Below, piece by piece: positions 28,001 to 39,800 of a DNA stretch of 64,000 bases. The notes beneath the pieces were generated by a model, which did not search any database, was not told where the DNA came from, and worked only from the letters and a program-made list of their open reading frames with translations. The stretch is from Puffinus mauretanicus. Lineage: Eukaryota; Chordata; Aves; Procellariiformes; Procellariidae. The stretch covers positions 2,232,001 to 2,296,000 of the forward strand of contig JAJKFH010002273.1 in the NCBI GenBank assembly GCA_023333565.1, written 5' to 3'. Made by a program: the position numbers and the translations under genes. Within the stretch, counting starts at the first letter, position 1, and every line of letters starts with the position of its first letter.

Positions 28001-30399
28001 AACTGGATTGGGTGCCTGTCGTTTTAAGATTGGGAGTGGGGGAGACAGGTCTGCAGTAGCTCAGGAGAAGAAAGTGTTTCAGGCAATTGGTGATTAATTG
28101 TGCTCTGCTATGCCACATCTCTTTCTATTAAACCTTAGATAGCCAAATCTGTTTCCTAATTGTTTTTGTGTTTCTCAGTCTTCCTTTTGCCTTGCATAGG
28201 AGTAGGCAATTTCTATGCCATCAATATCTCATTAAGGGGCCTGGGATGTGAAATGCCTTGTTTTGTTTTTAATTTTGTTTTCCAGGCTTTTTGCTACATT
28301 TTATGACATGGCATTTTTTGTTTGCTTGTTGCGGTCCATTTATTCTCTGGCATTCCCTTTCCCCAGGTTATAGCTTTATTTGTTTCTTTGCCTGTTGGCA
28401 CTCGAGGTGTACGTAAATTATTGTTACATGCTTCACCATCACTACCTATTGCTCTTCATTTCCCCTAATGACATTCTCATTTGAATGCTAGTGGCCTGCT
28501 CAGGTTGTACATGTGTAGAAAACAACTTCAACTCAATTGTGAGGTCTTTTTTTTCTTTTGTTTTCTCTCTTTCCTATTGTGGTTTGCCTCAGACTTGTAT
28601 TCATGAGGTAAGGAATACAGCTGCATGCTTTCTGCCTAGGGCAAAATCCTGCTGCCACTAGTGCAAGTAGCAACTTAGAGGAAAAAGGAAGGGCATTCAC
28701 ACAAATAGCTAATCAAAGGGTTTTTAATGATACTCATTAGGAAAGAAATTCATTAACAAGCCAGCACACAACATTCCCTGAAGGGAGAGTGATGTTATTG
28801 GTCACATCAAAGTTCCCACCTGACTAACACCTTTATTGCTGTTAATAGTAAGGCCAAGTTAGCAGCAAAATCAGTCGCATTCAGTTCCTGCTCAGGAAAA
28901 AGTCAGCAAAGCGTGGTCACTGAAACTGGATCAATTCCGTTTTGCTAATCAGAATGGCTTTTCAGCTTTTCACAGGGATGCGTAGTTTAGCACTCACCAT
29001 TGATGCTTTTGAATTCATACAATTTTACATTTCTTACCCCTCCTTCCCTCCCCTGCTCTTCCTCTCTCTACTTTTATTTGGATACCTCTGACTATGTCCA
29101 CCTTGGTGCCCATGGTTGTGGTGCACACACCCTCCCTGTGCCCCAGTCCCATGGCACCGCAAACCTCAGATGGATGGGTGCCGGTGCCCGTGCCCCGTTC
29201 CAAGCAGAAGTCTGCAGAAGGCAACCTCATTGCAAGGCGCAGCGGGGAGCCAGCTAGACGGTAGGCAGATCATTCACCCAGAGAAGGCACCAATCCAGGC
29301 CCACCAGAGCTTGCACCTACTACTCAGGATAGACACGGCCTCTGCACGTCAGAGCCATTACCAACTTGCAGGCGTATAACTGCCTTTTTCTATGCTCACA
29401 CCATTACTTACCTATAAAAGGAACTCTGTATTTTTCTGCCAACTCATTCCTAGAGATTAGTATTGGTATCTTGGGATGCTCATTTTCTCTGTAAAAATTA
29501 GGTTTTTAAATAGACTGAACCAGAAATCGCACTTTTATTGCCCTGCCCTGATACAGTAGAGCTCAGTTACTAAAACAAATTGGAGCAAGCCGCTTCCTGG
29601 TTGTTATACCCACATAATTACTACAGGCTGATACATGAAACCATGCTTCACTCTTATGCTTAGAGGCGAGATCTCCATTTTGCAAGGACAGAGCAAGTTC
29701 TATTATGCATTTTACTGCCAAAGGAGGTCAATTAAGTTTAATTGGTTCTAATTAGCACTTGCTCAAGCTGTTATATTCTTTACCTGCATCCGAGTGGCTC
29801 TCCAAGTGCTGCACAATGGATTCCTGCTTTTGAACACAAATGAGAATTACTAATGGCATCCTTGAAGGCAAAAGATGCACTGATCAGCATAAATGGGGAA
29901 CAAATATCAGCACAAATAGTAGCAGGCCTTTTTAGGAAAAAAACCACAAACATTTCATCCCCATCTGGCTTTGATCAATTGAACTGAATGCAACTGTGCA
30001 CCTTGTTGTTGCAAGTTATAACACAGAAAGTACACAAATGTAATTATTCTCTACCATAACTTCTCTACAGCTGAAAGATAAGTACTGGAGAATGGGAGGG
30101 GTGGAAGGAGAGTGTAGCAGCTCTGAAAAAATACATCATTTCAATGGTAGCTAAGACAAAATACTAGGAAAAGGAAAAAAAAATCCCCAAACATGTCCAT
30201 CTGAAATGCTTTGTCTTCTAAGATTTTTGAGGATTGTTTTAAAAGGTTTGTCTTTAAGTTTCAGGTTTGTTTTTTTGGGTTTTGGTGTTTGGTTTTTTTT
30301 TTCCCCATTCTGCTGCAGAGAGAGGAACAACCTCACTTGCCTAAACGTCAGCGTAAACCATTTCAGTCATCAGGATGTGGTGAGAAGCCAGCATTAAAC
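19086..30399. other. Intergenic DNA, mostly unique AT-rich sequence
   Basis: No gene recognised. Simple tracts include an 11-G run at 21270-21280 and a 19-T run at 26605-26623. A GC-rich short patch lies at about 29100-29300. An 8-bp inverted repeat (cgtagccg/cggctacg) with an 11-base loop lies at 23745-23771. The short open frames have no recognisable domain. Confidence 0.6.
29730..29755. promoter_or_regulatory. Cluster of three homeodomain-type sites
   Basis: Within 26 bases there are three AATT-core sites: tcaattaag, tttaattgg and ctaattagc. Such clusters are common in vertebrate neural enhancers, but TAATT cores are also frequent by chance in AT-rich DNA. Only the motifs are seen; regulatory activity is a guess. 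Confidence 0.25.
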
Positions 30400-31299
30400 T
30401 CAGGATGGTCTAAGACAGACTGAATGAGGAGTCACATGCCAGAAGGGATGCTGCAATGCTGAGGTGCGCTCTAGGAACTTGTTTTCTGCTGGAGTCTTCC
30501 TGGATGTAGCTACACATTTAAATAAAGGCAGGCTCAAGAGCAATCTAGCCCTCATGCCAACACTAGAACTCAGACCTAGCTCTCCCCAAATCCCCAGTCC
30601 ACATTCACAGCACGTGGGCATGGCCCTACATCTCCTCTGGGTGCCATGAGAAGTCTCTAAGTCGTACCTGTTATTTTGGGTGGAGGAGCGGTTGGCAGGG
30701 CAAGAGGTCAGTCTGAAACAGAAGCAGGGAATGAGCTAGAAACAGCAGAGTGTTTGGGACAGCAGAGTGGGACTGCCGCTCTATGTTCCCTGGTCCCCTC
30801 TTAACTGATAGGACATATATCCAGCCACTCAATGCCTGCAGAACATTATGTGCCCCTCAGCACCGCTGCGCCGCTTCTTCTCTTGCACCCCCACGCCCGG
30901 CACCCCAGACCCCGGGGACAGCAGCAGCACTGGGTACACAGACCAAAGCAGGACAGCACTGAAACAAGGACTGGGGAGGGTGGTCCCAAAACGTGAGACT
31001 TGCCTGACTAAGTGGTCCCAATGTGAACCACCGCAATGCCTACCTCATCCGAGACCTTCCCTGCCTTGAAAGACTCCATCCTCGGTGGAGTTCCCTGCCT
31101 CTACATACGCGATGCCTGACAAGGTGCCTAGCGAGGGCATCCACCGAAGCCCCCGGGGCCTGGAGCCGCCTGTGCTTCCCAGCTGGAGGCTGCGGGGGTG
31201 CGAGCAGCCAGGGCTGGGGGCTCCTACACCCTGAGCATACTCCAGTCCCACCGGCTTGGATTAACCACACATTTCAAGTACCAGGTTTAGTGACCTGAG
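30400..31299. other. GC-rich patch without recognised gene
   Basis: GC content rises visibly compared with the flanks, especially at 30850-31260, with scattered CpGs such as ccgctgcgccgc and cccccacgcccgg. Several overlapping short open frames occur on both strands because stop codons are rare in GC-rich DNA. None shows a recognisable domain. It could be an old repeat, a non-coding transcript exon, or neither. Confidence 0.4.
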
Positions 31300-32714
31300 A
31301 ATCTAGGCCTCCTATGGACTTTGGACAATTTATTTTGGTATGGAAACCAAAAGCAATATGAAGCTTATCAACAGTTCAGAATTACATGTGAAACTGTAGT
31401 GGACTTAGCTGATTCTAAGGCAATGTACGTGTTCCTTTTTTTAATATTACTCTTTGCCATCTTTCCTGCTGTTTGAATGTACCTCCTAAATGAATTGTCC
31501 ATTGCCCTCATGGTTTTCAAATATAATTTATTTTTAGCTAACGTGTTCCCGATAGATGGAACAAAACATGCTTTAAAAAAATAAAAATGAAATTAAAAAA
31601 TCCTCCCCTCAGGAAACAAGTTCCTCCCAGTCTTTATAAAAGAAGGCCAACTTTTTTCCTTCTAGTTCCCGTACTAAATTTCCACAAGGCCATTAATCAT
31701 AAAAAAACCAAACTGCATAAATTGTAGAAAAGCCAAAGGAGCTGCCTATATTTTTTTTTTAAAAAGAGAAAGTTCCTGCCAGAATCTCCCCCAGCCCGAT
31801 TACCTTTCCTCTGTCAGTTATGAGGACTCTTTCTCAGCCTCAGTACACACCTTTTCTCCTGGCTGGCAATGTACAGGCTGAGGCAAGCATAAGTCACCAT
31901 ATTACTATTTCAAACAGTCAGGTCTTCCTTTTGCATTGGTGTATAGTTAAATCAATATACTTAAAACACTCCATGCTGCTTTTCTTTTGTACTTTTCCCA
32001 AGGAACAGTGTTTCTGTTGTATTTCAGGTGACAACCAAAAGTTACTCAAAAGGTTTACTGACTTGGATAAGGTCTTGAGAAATAATAAATAACAAAAAAG
32101 AAATGTCTCTTCTTTACATCATTGAAATGGCTGCCCATACAGCAATACACCACTGAAGCACATGTAGCAATTTATTATTTGGTCCTTCAGCCCTTCTGTA
32201 TTTAAAATTGAGCATATAGTCAATGCAAAGATTGAGAAAAATTGACCTAGCATCTATATCTATCTGGGGATATTCTGTACTGAGTTAGCAGTAGCTCCAC
32301 CAGTACAAAACCCCAAGTCCAAGGGTTCAGACCCACTGAACACAGGTTTTACATGTCCACTACTTTATGGGCTTTAAACAAAGTAAGCTGTGCACTTGTG
32401 GTCCTTACTGTACATTGAGATAATATGTCTACAAACGGAGGACATATCACTAGAATAGCTGTATCAGTGTAATTACATTGGTACAACTATTCCCGATATA
32501 GACAGGACCTTAAACAGAAATCCCTATGACAGGCAATGTTTACCACTGGCTTATTTATAAGACAGCTGTTAGCTTAGTTCAAAAATCAGCTATAAAATGT
32601 TCCTTGTTACTGTAAGTGGACAGTGATGATTATAGCTCAGTCTATGTTATTATTGCCTGATTTTCCCAGTTTGGGTTTTCACATATTGACTCCTTACTCA
32701 AGGTCTTTTAACAT
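31300..32714. other. Intergenic DNA just downstream of ROBO2
   Basis: AT-rich sequence after the proposed poly(A) site. Two more transcript-sense AATAAA hexamers, near 32171 and 31527, mean the true 3'UTR could extend into this block. No gene or repeat family was recognised. Confidence 0.5.
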
Positions 32715-32735
32715 AGATTTGAAATGTGAATATGT

Positions 32736-32741
32736 TTTATT
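32736..32741 (-). terminator. Distal polyadenylation signal candidate
   Basis: AATAAA in transcript sense, about 2.8 kb after the stop codon, preceded by an A-rich stretch and followed by moderately T/G-containing sequence. Chosen as the likely main 3' end, but not proved by the sequence. Confidence 0.45.
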
Positions 32742-34149
32742 TTTTTCCCCAGTAAATATACAATACACACTTCAACAGTACTATTAACCAACTTTTTATG
32801 CCAATTAAACTTTGCTGCACTAACAATACCAATGAAACACATTAAGAGGTCATACTTTTTCGTGAACAAACTGTAGCCAATAAACAGTTTTTTAAAAAAA
32901 CAAATTAAAAAACAATTCTAAGTGCTGCCACAACATCCCTTTTCTTTAAACACATTATTCACAATAAATGTTTTCAATTCTTTAAAAAAAAAGAAGAATA
33001 CTTCTTTTAAAATAGTAAATTAAATGGCATTTTAAAAAATATGTACTGTGGTTCATTGGAAGTACACCGTATAGAAAAGAGAGAGAGAAAAAAAAAAAGA
33101 AGGGACATCACCTGTAAGATAATGGAGACACTTTGCGATATACAACAACACCTTATGTAATATTGTAAGCAAATTATTAATGAACAAAAATGTACAGAAG
33201 CAGATGGACAAGTTAGTGAATATCATGGTACTGCACAGCTTTAATACTGACACACATTTACTTTCCAGTGGAAGAGATAAAACACATATTTGAAAGTAAT
33301 TGGGATGGCTTTATCAATGTCTAATGATACTGAATTTTGAATAGAATATAGTGAGTAAGGTGTTCCACCAAAGCTCAGCACAAGCTTTCGAATTAAAAGG
33401 AAAAAAAAAATCTACCGGTGACTGAGTTAAACATTTTCCAGAGAATTAAATTTGAATTGTACCCCGAATAGTCTTCTTTTCATATGATAATACCAAAATA
33501 AAAAACATACATATGTAATTATGATGCCTTCTTTATCTTGCTTGAACATTTTTGCGCTTTTTTAAGTTATGTTTTCAACTATAATCGTTTAACAAGCAGG
33601 AAAATTACATATATTCATTGGTCACATATATAAATAAATGCATACATTTTTTTCTCAACTTTTTTGGTTTGTAACCTGCTAAATAACAGTCTTGACCTTA
33701 AGGAAGATAACTAGCATTTTTTTAATATTCAATAGTGCTGAGTTATAGTTGATGGCTGTAGTGTTTTATCTTATCATGGAACAAGTTAATGAAATGAAAA
33801 GCAACACATATTTAGCATTGTAATTTACTTTTCTAAAATTCTGCCATTACTAAAAGTGTTCTTAATACTGGTGAGCTCCAAGGCAATATATAAAACAACA
33901 TAGACTGGTTATACGAAAAGGGTATTCAAATGGAAACTTGTGTTCACGGTCAGATAACTAACAGAAATAAGCTGTAGGATGCAATATTTAAATTAAGCAT
34001 CAAATAAGTGGGCTATCCACATACTATATTCTAAGAAAAGTTTGACAATTTACTCATTGAGATTTGAGAGGTACAGAAGATTTGGACAAAGGCATGAAAA
34101 CTAATGAAGAGACAGGATGCTGTCATTAATGTCCACTTACAGAGTTTGG

Positions 34150-34155
34150 TTTATT
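34150..34155 (-). terminator. Proximal polyadenylation signal candidate
   Basis: AATAAA in transcript sense, about 1.4 kb after the stop codon. It is the first canonical hexamer I found in the 3'UTR on this strand. Use would give a short 3'UTR that still keeps the miR-218 and Pumilio sites. Confidence 0.4.
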
Positions 34156-35099
34156 CAAAAAGTGTATAAACATGCGTTATTTCCTCACCATCATAGGGTT
34201 TGAAGCCACTCACTAAAACACAGGTCAAAGATTTTCTTTGCTTATATCCAACTTTTTGGATGTATTGTATTGCCAGAAACGTACTTAATGCAAGCCGAAA
34301 ATAATTTGACCGTTGCTTTCCTTCCAAACACTAAACATTTTACTACAAATTTAGTGGATCCAGCTTCAGCTCTCAAGACTTCAGGTTACAGAACACAAAG
34401 GTTTGTTTAGACTGCATCAAAACAATTAATGTCATGAATTTCAGTGGTGCAGCTCTATCCTCTCTTGTACTGTACTTGTATTGGAAAGATGAAATACGAT
34501 ACTCTGACATTTCAATTTTTTTGGAAGCAGCCTGAATACGTCTTAATAATAAATTGCATCCTTAACTACTTACTAGGTATTCCTTGAGTTTATATTGGTT
34601 GTTTCTCCTGGGAAATCTCTGTCTTATATTTTGGGTTGGAGAAATTAATGGTAATAATTCTTTTAAAACTGCAATATAAAAACAGCTTTAGTGAAACACC
34701 TTAAGTTCTTTTGTTTGTAGCAGGGTTTGTTTTTCTTCCCCTTTGCTTAGTGGCATGGGATGGCTAAAAACAGATACTAAGGTCATCATTCTAGTGAAAG
34801 GGTCTAGGCCATCTCATGCTACCTTTAATTTTTATATTCACTCTTTAATCTCACACTTCCAACTTCTGACCCCTTCTTAAATAGGAGGAGCAACTATGTT
34901 GCTTGCTTTTAAAAGATTTAAATCTGTCTCTAATGTCTTCACTGACATCAGTTTTGCCTGTCACTTTCTCATTTCTACACCCCAATTGAAAACCACCTAA
35001 CATACTCCTTTACACCCAGCATTATCCAAAGTAGCTTACAGTACGTAAACCTTCACACATTCAGTCTCTTTTTTTCTTCATGTCATGAGGAGTAGCGTT

Positions 35100-35107
35100 T
35101 TGTGCTT
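35100..35107 (-). promoter_or_regulatory. miR-218 8-mer seed match in ROBO2 3'UTR
   Basis: In transcript sense the sequence is AAGCACAA, which is complementary to bases 1-8 of miR-218 (UUGUGCUU). The three bases before it (GAU) can also pair with AUC of the miRNA if one G is bulged. miR-218 genes lie in introns of SLIT2 and SLIT3, and ROBO1/ROBO2 are established miR-218 targets in other vertebrates. The match is seen directly; function here is inferred. Confidence 0.7.
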
Positions 35108-35284
35108 ATCACCAAATAAAATTGCAGTGCAAACTTTAAACATAAAAGTTACACAATTAAAAGTTAATATATGGCACCACAGCCTATTAATTCACATATA
35201 GTACAACAGACCAATAAAAACAGACATGAATATGAACATAGCTAAAAAGAAGGTGAGCTTGCATAGGAATGCAACAAAAGAAAT

Positions 35285-35292
35285 TATATACA
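35285..35292 (-). promoter_or_regulatory. Pumilio response element in 3'UTR
   Basis: In transcript sense the octamer is UGUAUAUA, a perfect match to the Pumilio consensus UGUANAUA. It lies about 280 bases after the stop codon. An eight-base match in an AT-rich UTR could occur by chance. Confidence 0.4.
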
Positions 35293-35574
35293 GAAGGAAA
35301 TCCTTTTCATCCTGGAGGGTGATTTTTTTTTTTTCTTTCTTTTTTATATACTCCTGACAAGGAATAGTTTAAGGTGGATGGTGTATTAAAGAGAAGAACA
35401 CAAGTAAAGTATCTGTGGGATATGTGTGGCTGTGTGTCTTTACATTGCATTTACAGTTCTTTTAATAGTACATAAATAAAGAAAATGTTCATTGCACTGT
35501 TTAGTGTCATCACTTCCATGAGTTCAGACCTGATGGTCCATCAGAGCAGCTTGCAATGTGTCTTCTCAACTACT

Positions 35575-36613
35575 CTATAGAGAGAAACAAAGAGAGAGAA
35601 AGAGGTTGTAATAAGGAGAAAAAACACAAAACAAAGCCTATGGCAGCATTACTGCAGCACAGTATGAATATTCAATAGGTTGGGAGAAGAGAACTAATTG
35701 CTTCTAAGTTGAAAAGTGATGGATGCTAAAATTCAGCACTTACCAACACTGTATCTGAGATAGGACATTTCAGGGTTTGTGGATCACCATTAGCTCTCCT
35801 ACAAGCTACTGGGTGGTAAATGTCAGGAGGTACTGAAGGTTTGACTGCAGCAAATAGGAGGCAGACATGCCAACTGCTACATCGCTTTTACTAGTAAACA
35901 TACCAGTATGCCTCAGCTAGCTGGGATGTTGATGTACTACTTCAAACAACGGAGTCAAACCTTTTGGCATCTAGTACTACCATCACGTACACAGCATTAA
36001 CATGGCTTTATACAAGGTTTAACAGATATTGAGTGGTAATAGAAAAAAGTTTGGAAAATAATTCCCCTGGCCTGGGAAGCTGAGGAAAGGGTTGGGATAT
36101 ACAACTGAAAAACTGGGCTACACAGTTGAAAAAAGAGGACCTCCATCTAGTGTCAAAAAGAGCGGAATACTGCTCATCAAGCAACAGAAAGTTAAGGAGG
36201 CGGCTTCACAAGCTTGCCACCATGCCCAACAAATTCAGCACCCTTTTCATTCACTTCTCTGAGAAAAACTGCCAATGGCACTTCCAAGACAAGCACGCTA
36301 CACTTTGCCAAGAAAATTTGAAATTACTAGAATTTCTTTTCAATTTTCCCAGTGTTTCACTAGCATTACACGCTGAAAGATGTACTATGTCGATAAGGTT
36401 GGCATGGCTTACACAGATTTGAACTGGTCCAAATCAAAGAACAGAAGAACTTCATTTGTTTGTCATCACAGGCAAAACACATCGGAAGGTAAAAAGATCT
36501 GGGTGAAATTTAATCTGATTATCAGACTCAACTTCCTCCTCTCTTCACAGCAAATTTATAATTTTTCTTTTTGTCTATTTGAGAGTTTGAATTGTAGCTA
36601 GAGATAAACTTAC
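35575..36613 (-). other. ROBO2: Last ROBO2 intron (1.0 kb), interrupts the stop codon
   Basis: GT at 36613-36612 and AG at 35576-35575 bound an intron of 1039 bp. The 3' end has a long pyrimidine tract in transcript sense (CTTTCTCTCTTTG, then TTTCTCTCTATAG). Its phase lies inside the stop codon. An open frame of 98 codons on the opposite strand at 36126-36422 has no recognisable domain. Confidence 0.85.
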
Positions 36614-36814
36614 ATAATTCACCAGTAAACTGTCCTTGACTGTTTGATCCCACATAGCCTACATCGAGAAGGTCACTGGCATTGCGTTGGTGACCTCCTC
36701 GCAAGACTTCACCTTTTCTAGGTCCGGTCGATCCTTTAGAAGAAGCTGTTCCTGAAGAGCTGTGGCCACCAGGGGATGGGAAGTTGGGTTTACTATATGG
36801 TACGAGTGCCTCTT
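36614..36814 (-). CDS. ROBO2: ROBO2 last coding exon, C-terminus GQFTGEL, first base of stop
   Basis: This 201-nt exon encodes the C-terminus: EEALVPYSKPNFPSPGG, a Ser/Gly/Thr-rich stretch (HSSSGTASSKGSTGPRK), VLRGGHQRNASDLLD, and finally SNSQGQFTGEL. The acceptor TTTTCTAG ends at 36815. The first two bases (AA) complete a Glu codon begun by either upstream partner exon. The donor GAATTAT/GTAAGT is a full consensus, with GT at 36613-36612. The last base, T at 36614, is the first base of the stop codon, which is finished by AG in the next exon. Ending in GQFTGEL is the main reason for choosing ROBO2; ROBO1, as I remember it, ends in a glutamate-rich sequence. Without splicing, the frame would read on to a stop near 36528. 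Confidence 0.94.
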
Positions 36815-39800
36815 CTAGAAAAGCAAAATAAAAAAAACCCAAAATAAATAACAAATAAATTCCTATAAATAGGAATAATCAAGTTATTCTTATATGGAGA
36901 TCACATTCATTCCTGCCCTCAGATCCCTGTCTTTTGTCTTACTTCATAGCATGGCAATTTTACCTAAGAAAGTACACAACTCAGTGTTGTATCCCACAGA
37001 CAAAGAAACCAGCATGAATTTAATCTTGCTTTCGTGTAAACTCATAAGTTAGTTTGTATTAATTATAAAAAGTCTAGATTCATTATGAAGTAATAGATCA
37101 TGAATCACAGAAACTTTAATAAAAATAGATGCACATACAATTTCCAAAACAATGCCGCTATGATTAGATTTTTGCTTCAAGCCTACACGAATGTGCTTTT
37201 TCTTTTCTTTAGCTTAAATTATGGTAACATTACCTCAATCAATTTAGATAAAGAACTACAATATCAGCTAATTTAATTAGCTTCCAGCAGCTCAGTAATT
37301 TCTAACGATGCAAAGTACACTGAAGATTTTTTTAACTGGTTGTGAATTACATTGGAAAATATTATATTATACATAATATTAGTAGTTGTAATATCAGGGG
37401 TGAGTAAATCTTCCTGCAGCTTGTTTCATGTTCCATTATGAGCAAAAGGCTTACTTTTGCTCACTTGGCCTCTTCCTTTGTGAAGACCTGTAATAATGAA
37501 CTGCTTGCAAGAGCAGGATTAATACCAATAAAGCATAGGACTCTATGTCTTCATATAGCACGAAGTAAAACAAGACATCACATCTGATTAGAGTTTCCAG
37601 GAGATATTGTTGTAATAATCCCAACCTAAGAAGCAAAACAGCAGCACTGATTTAATACTGAAATAGAAGCACCATTTTATTTCTTTGCTGTGTATGATCC
37701 ATTTTTGCTGTCTCAGAACCTGAAGAAAGAGACCTTGCTAAATATAGTTTGATTCAAGAAAGAATATGAGTATATATGCTTAACCTCAAACACAGGAATT
37801 GCCCCTTCTGAAATCAGTGGGATATCTCCTGCTTGAATATTACTTTTTTTAAAGTGAATCTGGGCTGAAAGTTGTTTTTTTTTTTATTTTGCTTTTCCCA
37901 TTGTCTTCACTCTTAAATAATCTGATGAGGAGAAACAGTCTTTCTTTGACAGAGGACAGGAGCACAGAAGGAAAAGTAGGTGGGGATGGCTGGAAAGAAC
38001 GAGGAGATAAAAATGCTTTTATGCACAATCTTGAAGCCTTTGCAAAGGCTGCAGCAGAGGCACAATTTACTTAGGGAAATGCTAAATGAGAACAAATTTG
38101 TGGAAGAAGCCCAGGATTTCATTCTTTGTGCCTACTGCCACAAGTGAGTAGGACATGGGAATTCCCCATGTGATCTGCTATTGAACAGAACCTGTTTGCA
38201 AGGTAAATCTGTTGCAGAAGAGGGTAGGCAGCTGACTTCTTTCTCTGCCAAAGTTATCTCCCTCTGGCCCTGAATATTTGGGACCAGAATATTTGCGCTG
38301 CAGGACGTAAGGGCATTATCAGTGTTTTGTGCTATGACCGTGTGCTGTCCTTGCTGAAATATAAAGAAATGCTTAAAAGACACAGTAAAATGGCATTTAA
38401 CAGCCATAGCCTCCTAAATTACGTTACCTGTTCTTTACATATCAAGCCCTAACAATAGAATCAGATGCAAACCTGGTTTCCAAAGGCTGACTAAAATATG
38501 GAACAGCTTGCATTAAGGCAGCAATAAAGCAAGCAGCATAAATCAGTTTAGCAGAAAGCTGGTTACATTTTTAAAGGATGGAAAGAAAAGTCAGTAGCAT
38601 TGCAAAAGAGTTTGAAGATGACATATATGGTCAATTGATTTGTTTTTCTAGTTTGTGGACTCAGGATAAGGCCTCCTTCGGGTTCAATGAAATATTGAGA
38701 AAAAATGACCATGAACAAATATAAAGTGCATTATCATTATAGAGCGTATGGTGTGTTAAATTATCTGTTGTGCCCTCAGAAATAAATGCAATCCATAAAA
38801 TAAGCAATTGTGACATAAACTAAAGGTTAAGTTTTTCATAACATTCTAGCACATGAAAGGTAGTTGTCTCAAGTCCTTAGAATGGGCTCACATTTATTAA
38901 ACACTCAAAACAGTGCCCCATGCCCCAGGCCTGCAAAGAATATGGGGAGGCTTTGCTGATGCCTTTCTCTTTGAAATATTGAGCCTTTAATTTGAAGATA
39001 CAATTCTAGCCCCTTTGAAATCAGGATATATGTGTGTAACGTTGTTTCTATACTCCATAAGACAACCAAAAGGTTTTTAATATTATCAAAACTATTATAA
39101 CTCGATCTAGCACTACTTTCTTTAGAGGGGTAGCTGAGAATGTCATATTTGATGTGCTCTAACAGTGATTCCACAATGAAGCCATTGGCGGGAACTCAGT
39201 GATCTTGTTTATACTGAAAGCAACCAGTGGAAACACAGTTCCCAGAATTAGGTATTTTTATTCTATACAACTTCAAACCAAAGGTCTTGCTTTCAAAATT
39301 TCACTCACAGCTTGGTAATGTCTGAATGAAGCCCCCTAAGCAGAAAAATAGCTATTTTCTGGAAGCTGATAGCTAATAATAACTCATTTCGGAAATATAT
39401 TGAAAACTGGGACACAATAGATTTCCAAAGATTTTTGTCATTAATAAAGGAAAAGGGAAGAAGCACAATTAATATTATTAAAACCCCCAAATTTAGTAAT
39501 ATAAACAAGCATCACACACAAGAGTAGCCTTTTTTAAATCTACCAGAGAAAAGAATACAGAGCAAGAAAGCTGTAGTGCAAGAAGCTGGGATGAGAAGAG
39601 AGACAGACAGATACGAAGCTCTGGCCCATCTTGTGCACAAACTTTATGAACCCCTCCCACCTGGGTAGAACCGTAATATCTCCTAGAGGAATCCTTTGTC
39701 ATGCATAAGGAATATGCAATTGCTCTGGTCATCTTGAATTTGACAAGAACAAGATACCTGTAATCACTCCAGCCCTAAATTCAATGCTCGTGTAGGGCAC

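Larger units (their letters stand above)
32715..35574 (-). other. ROBO2: ROBO2 terminal exon: last two bases of TAG stop, then 3'UTR
   Basis: The exon starts with AG at 35574-35573, which completes T/AG. A second in-frame TAG follows immediately. Downstream sequence in transcript sense is AT-rich with no coding potential, as expected for a long 3'UTR. The 3' end is not certain. AATAAA hexamers occur in transcript sense at 34155-34150 and 32741-32736, and further ones near 32.17 and 31.53 kb. I take the one at 32741-32736 as the main candidate because of the continuous low-GC UTR-like character up to there. Length would then be about 2.86 kb. A miR-218 seed match and a Pumilio-type element lie within it. 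Confidence 0.7.

Noticed and set aside
36126..36422. 98-codon plus-strand frame inside the last ROBO2 intron
   Set aside because: It is antisense to the gene, has no domain, and shows no sign of its own promoter or splice sites.
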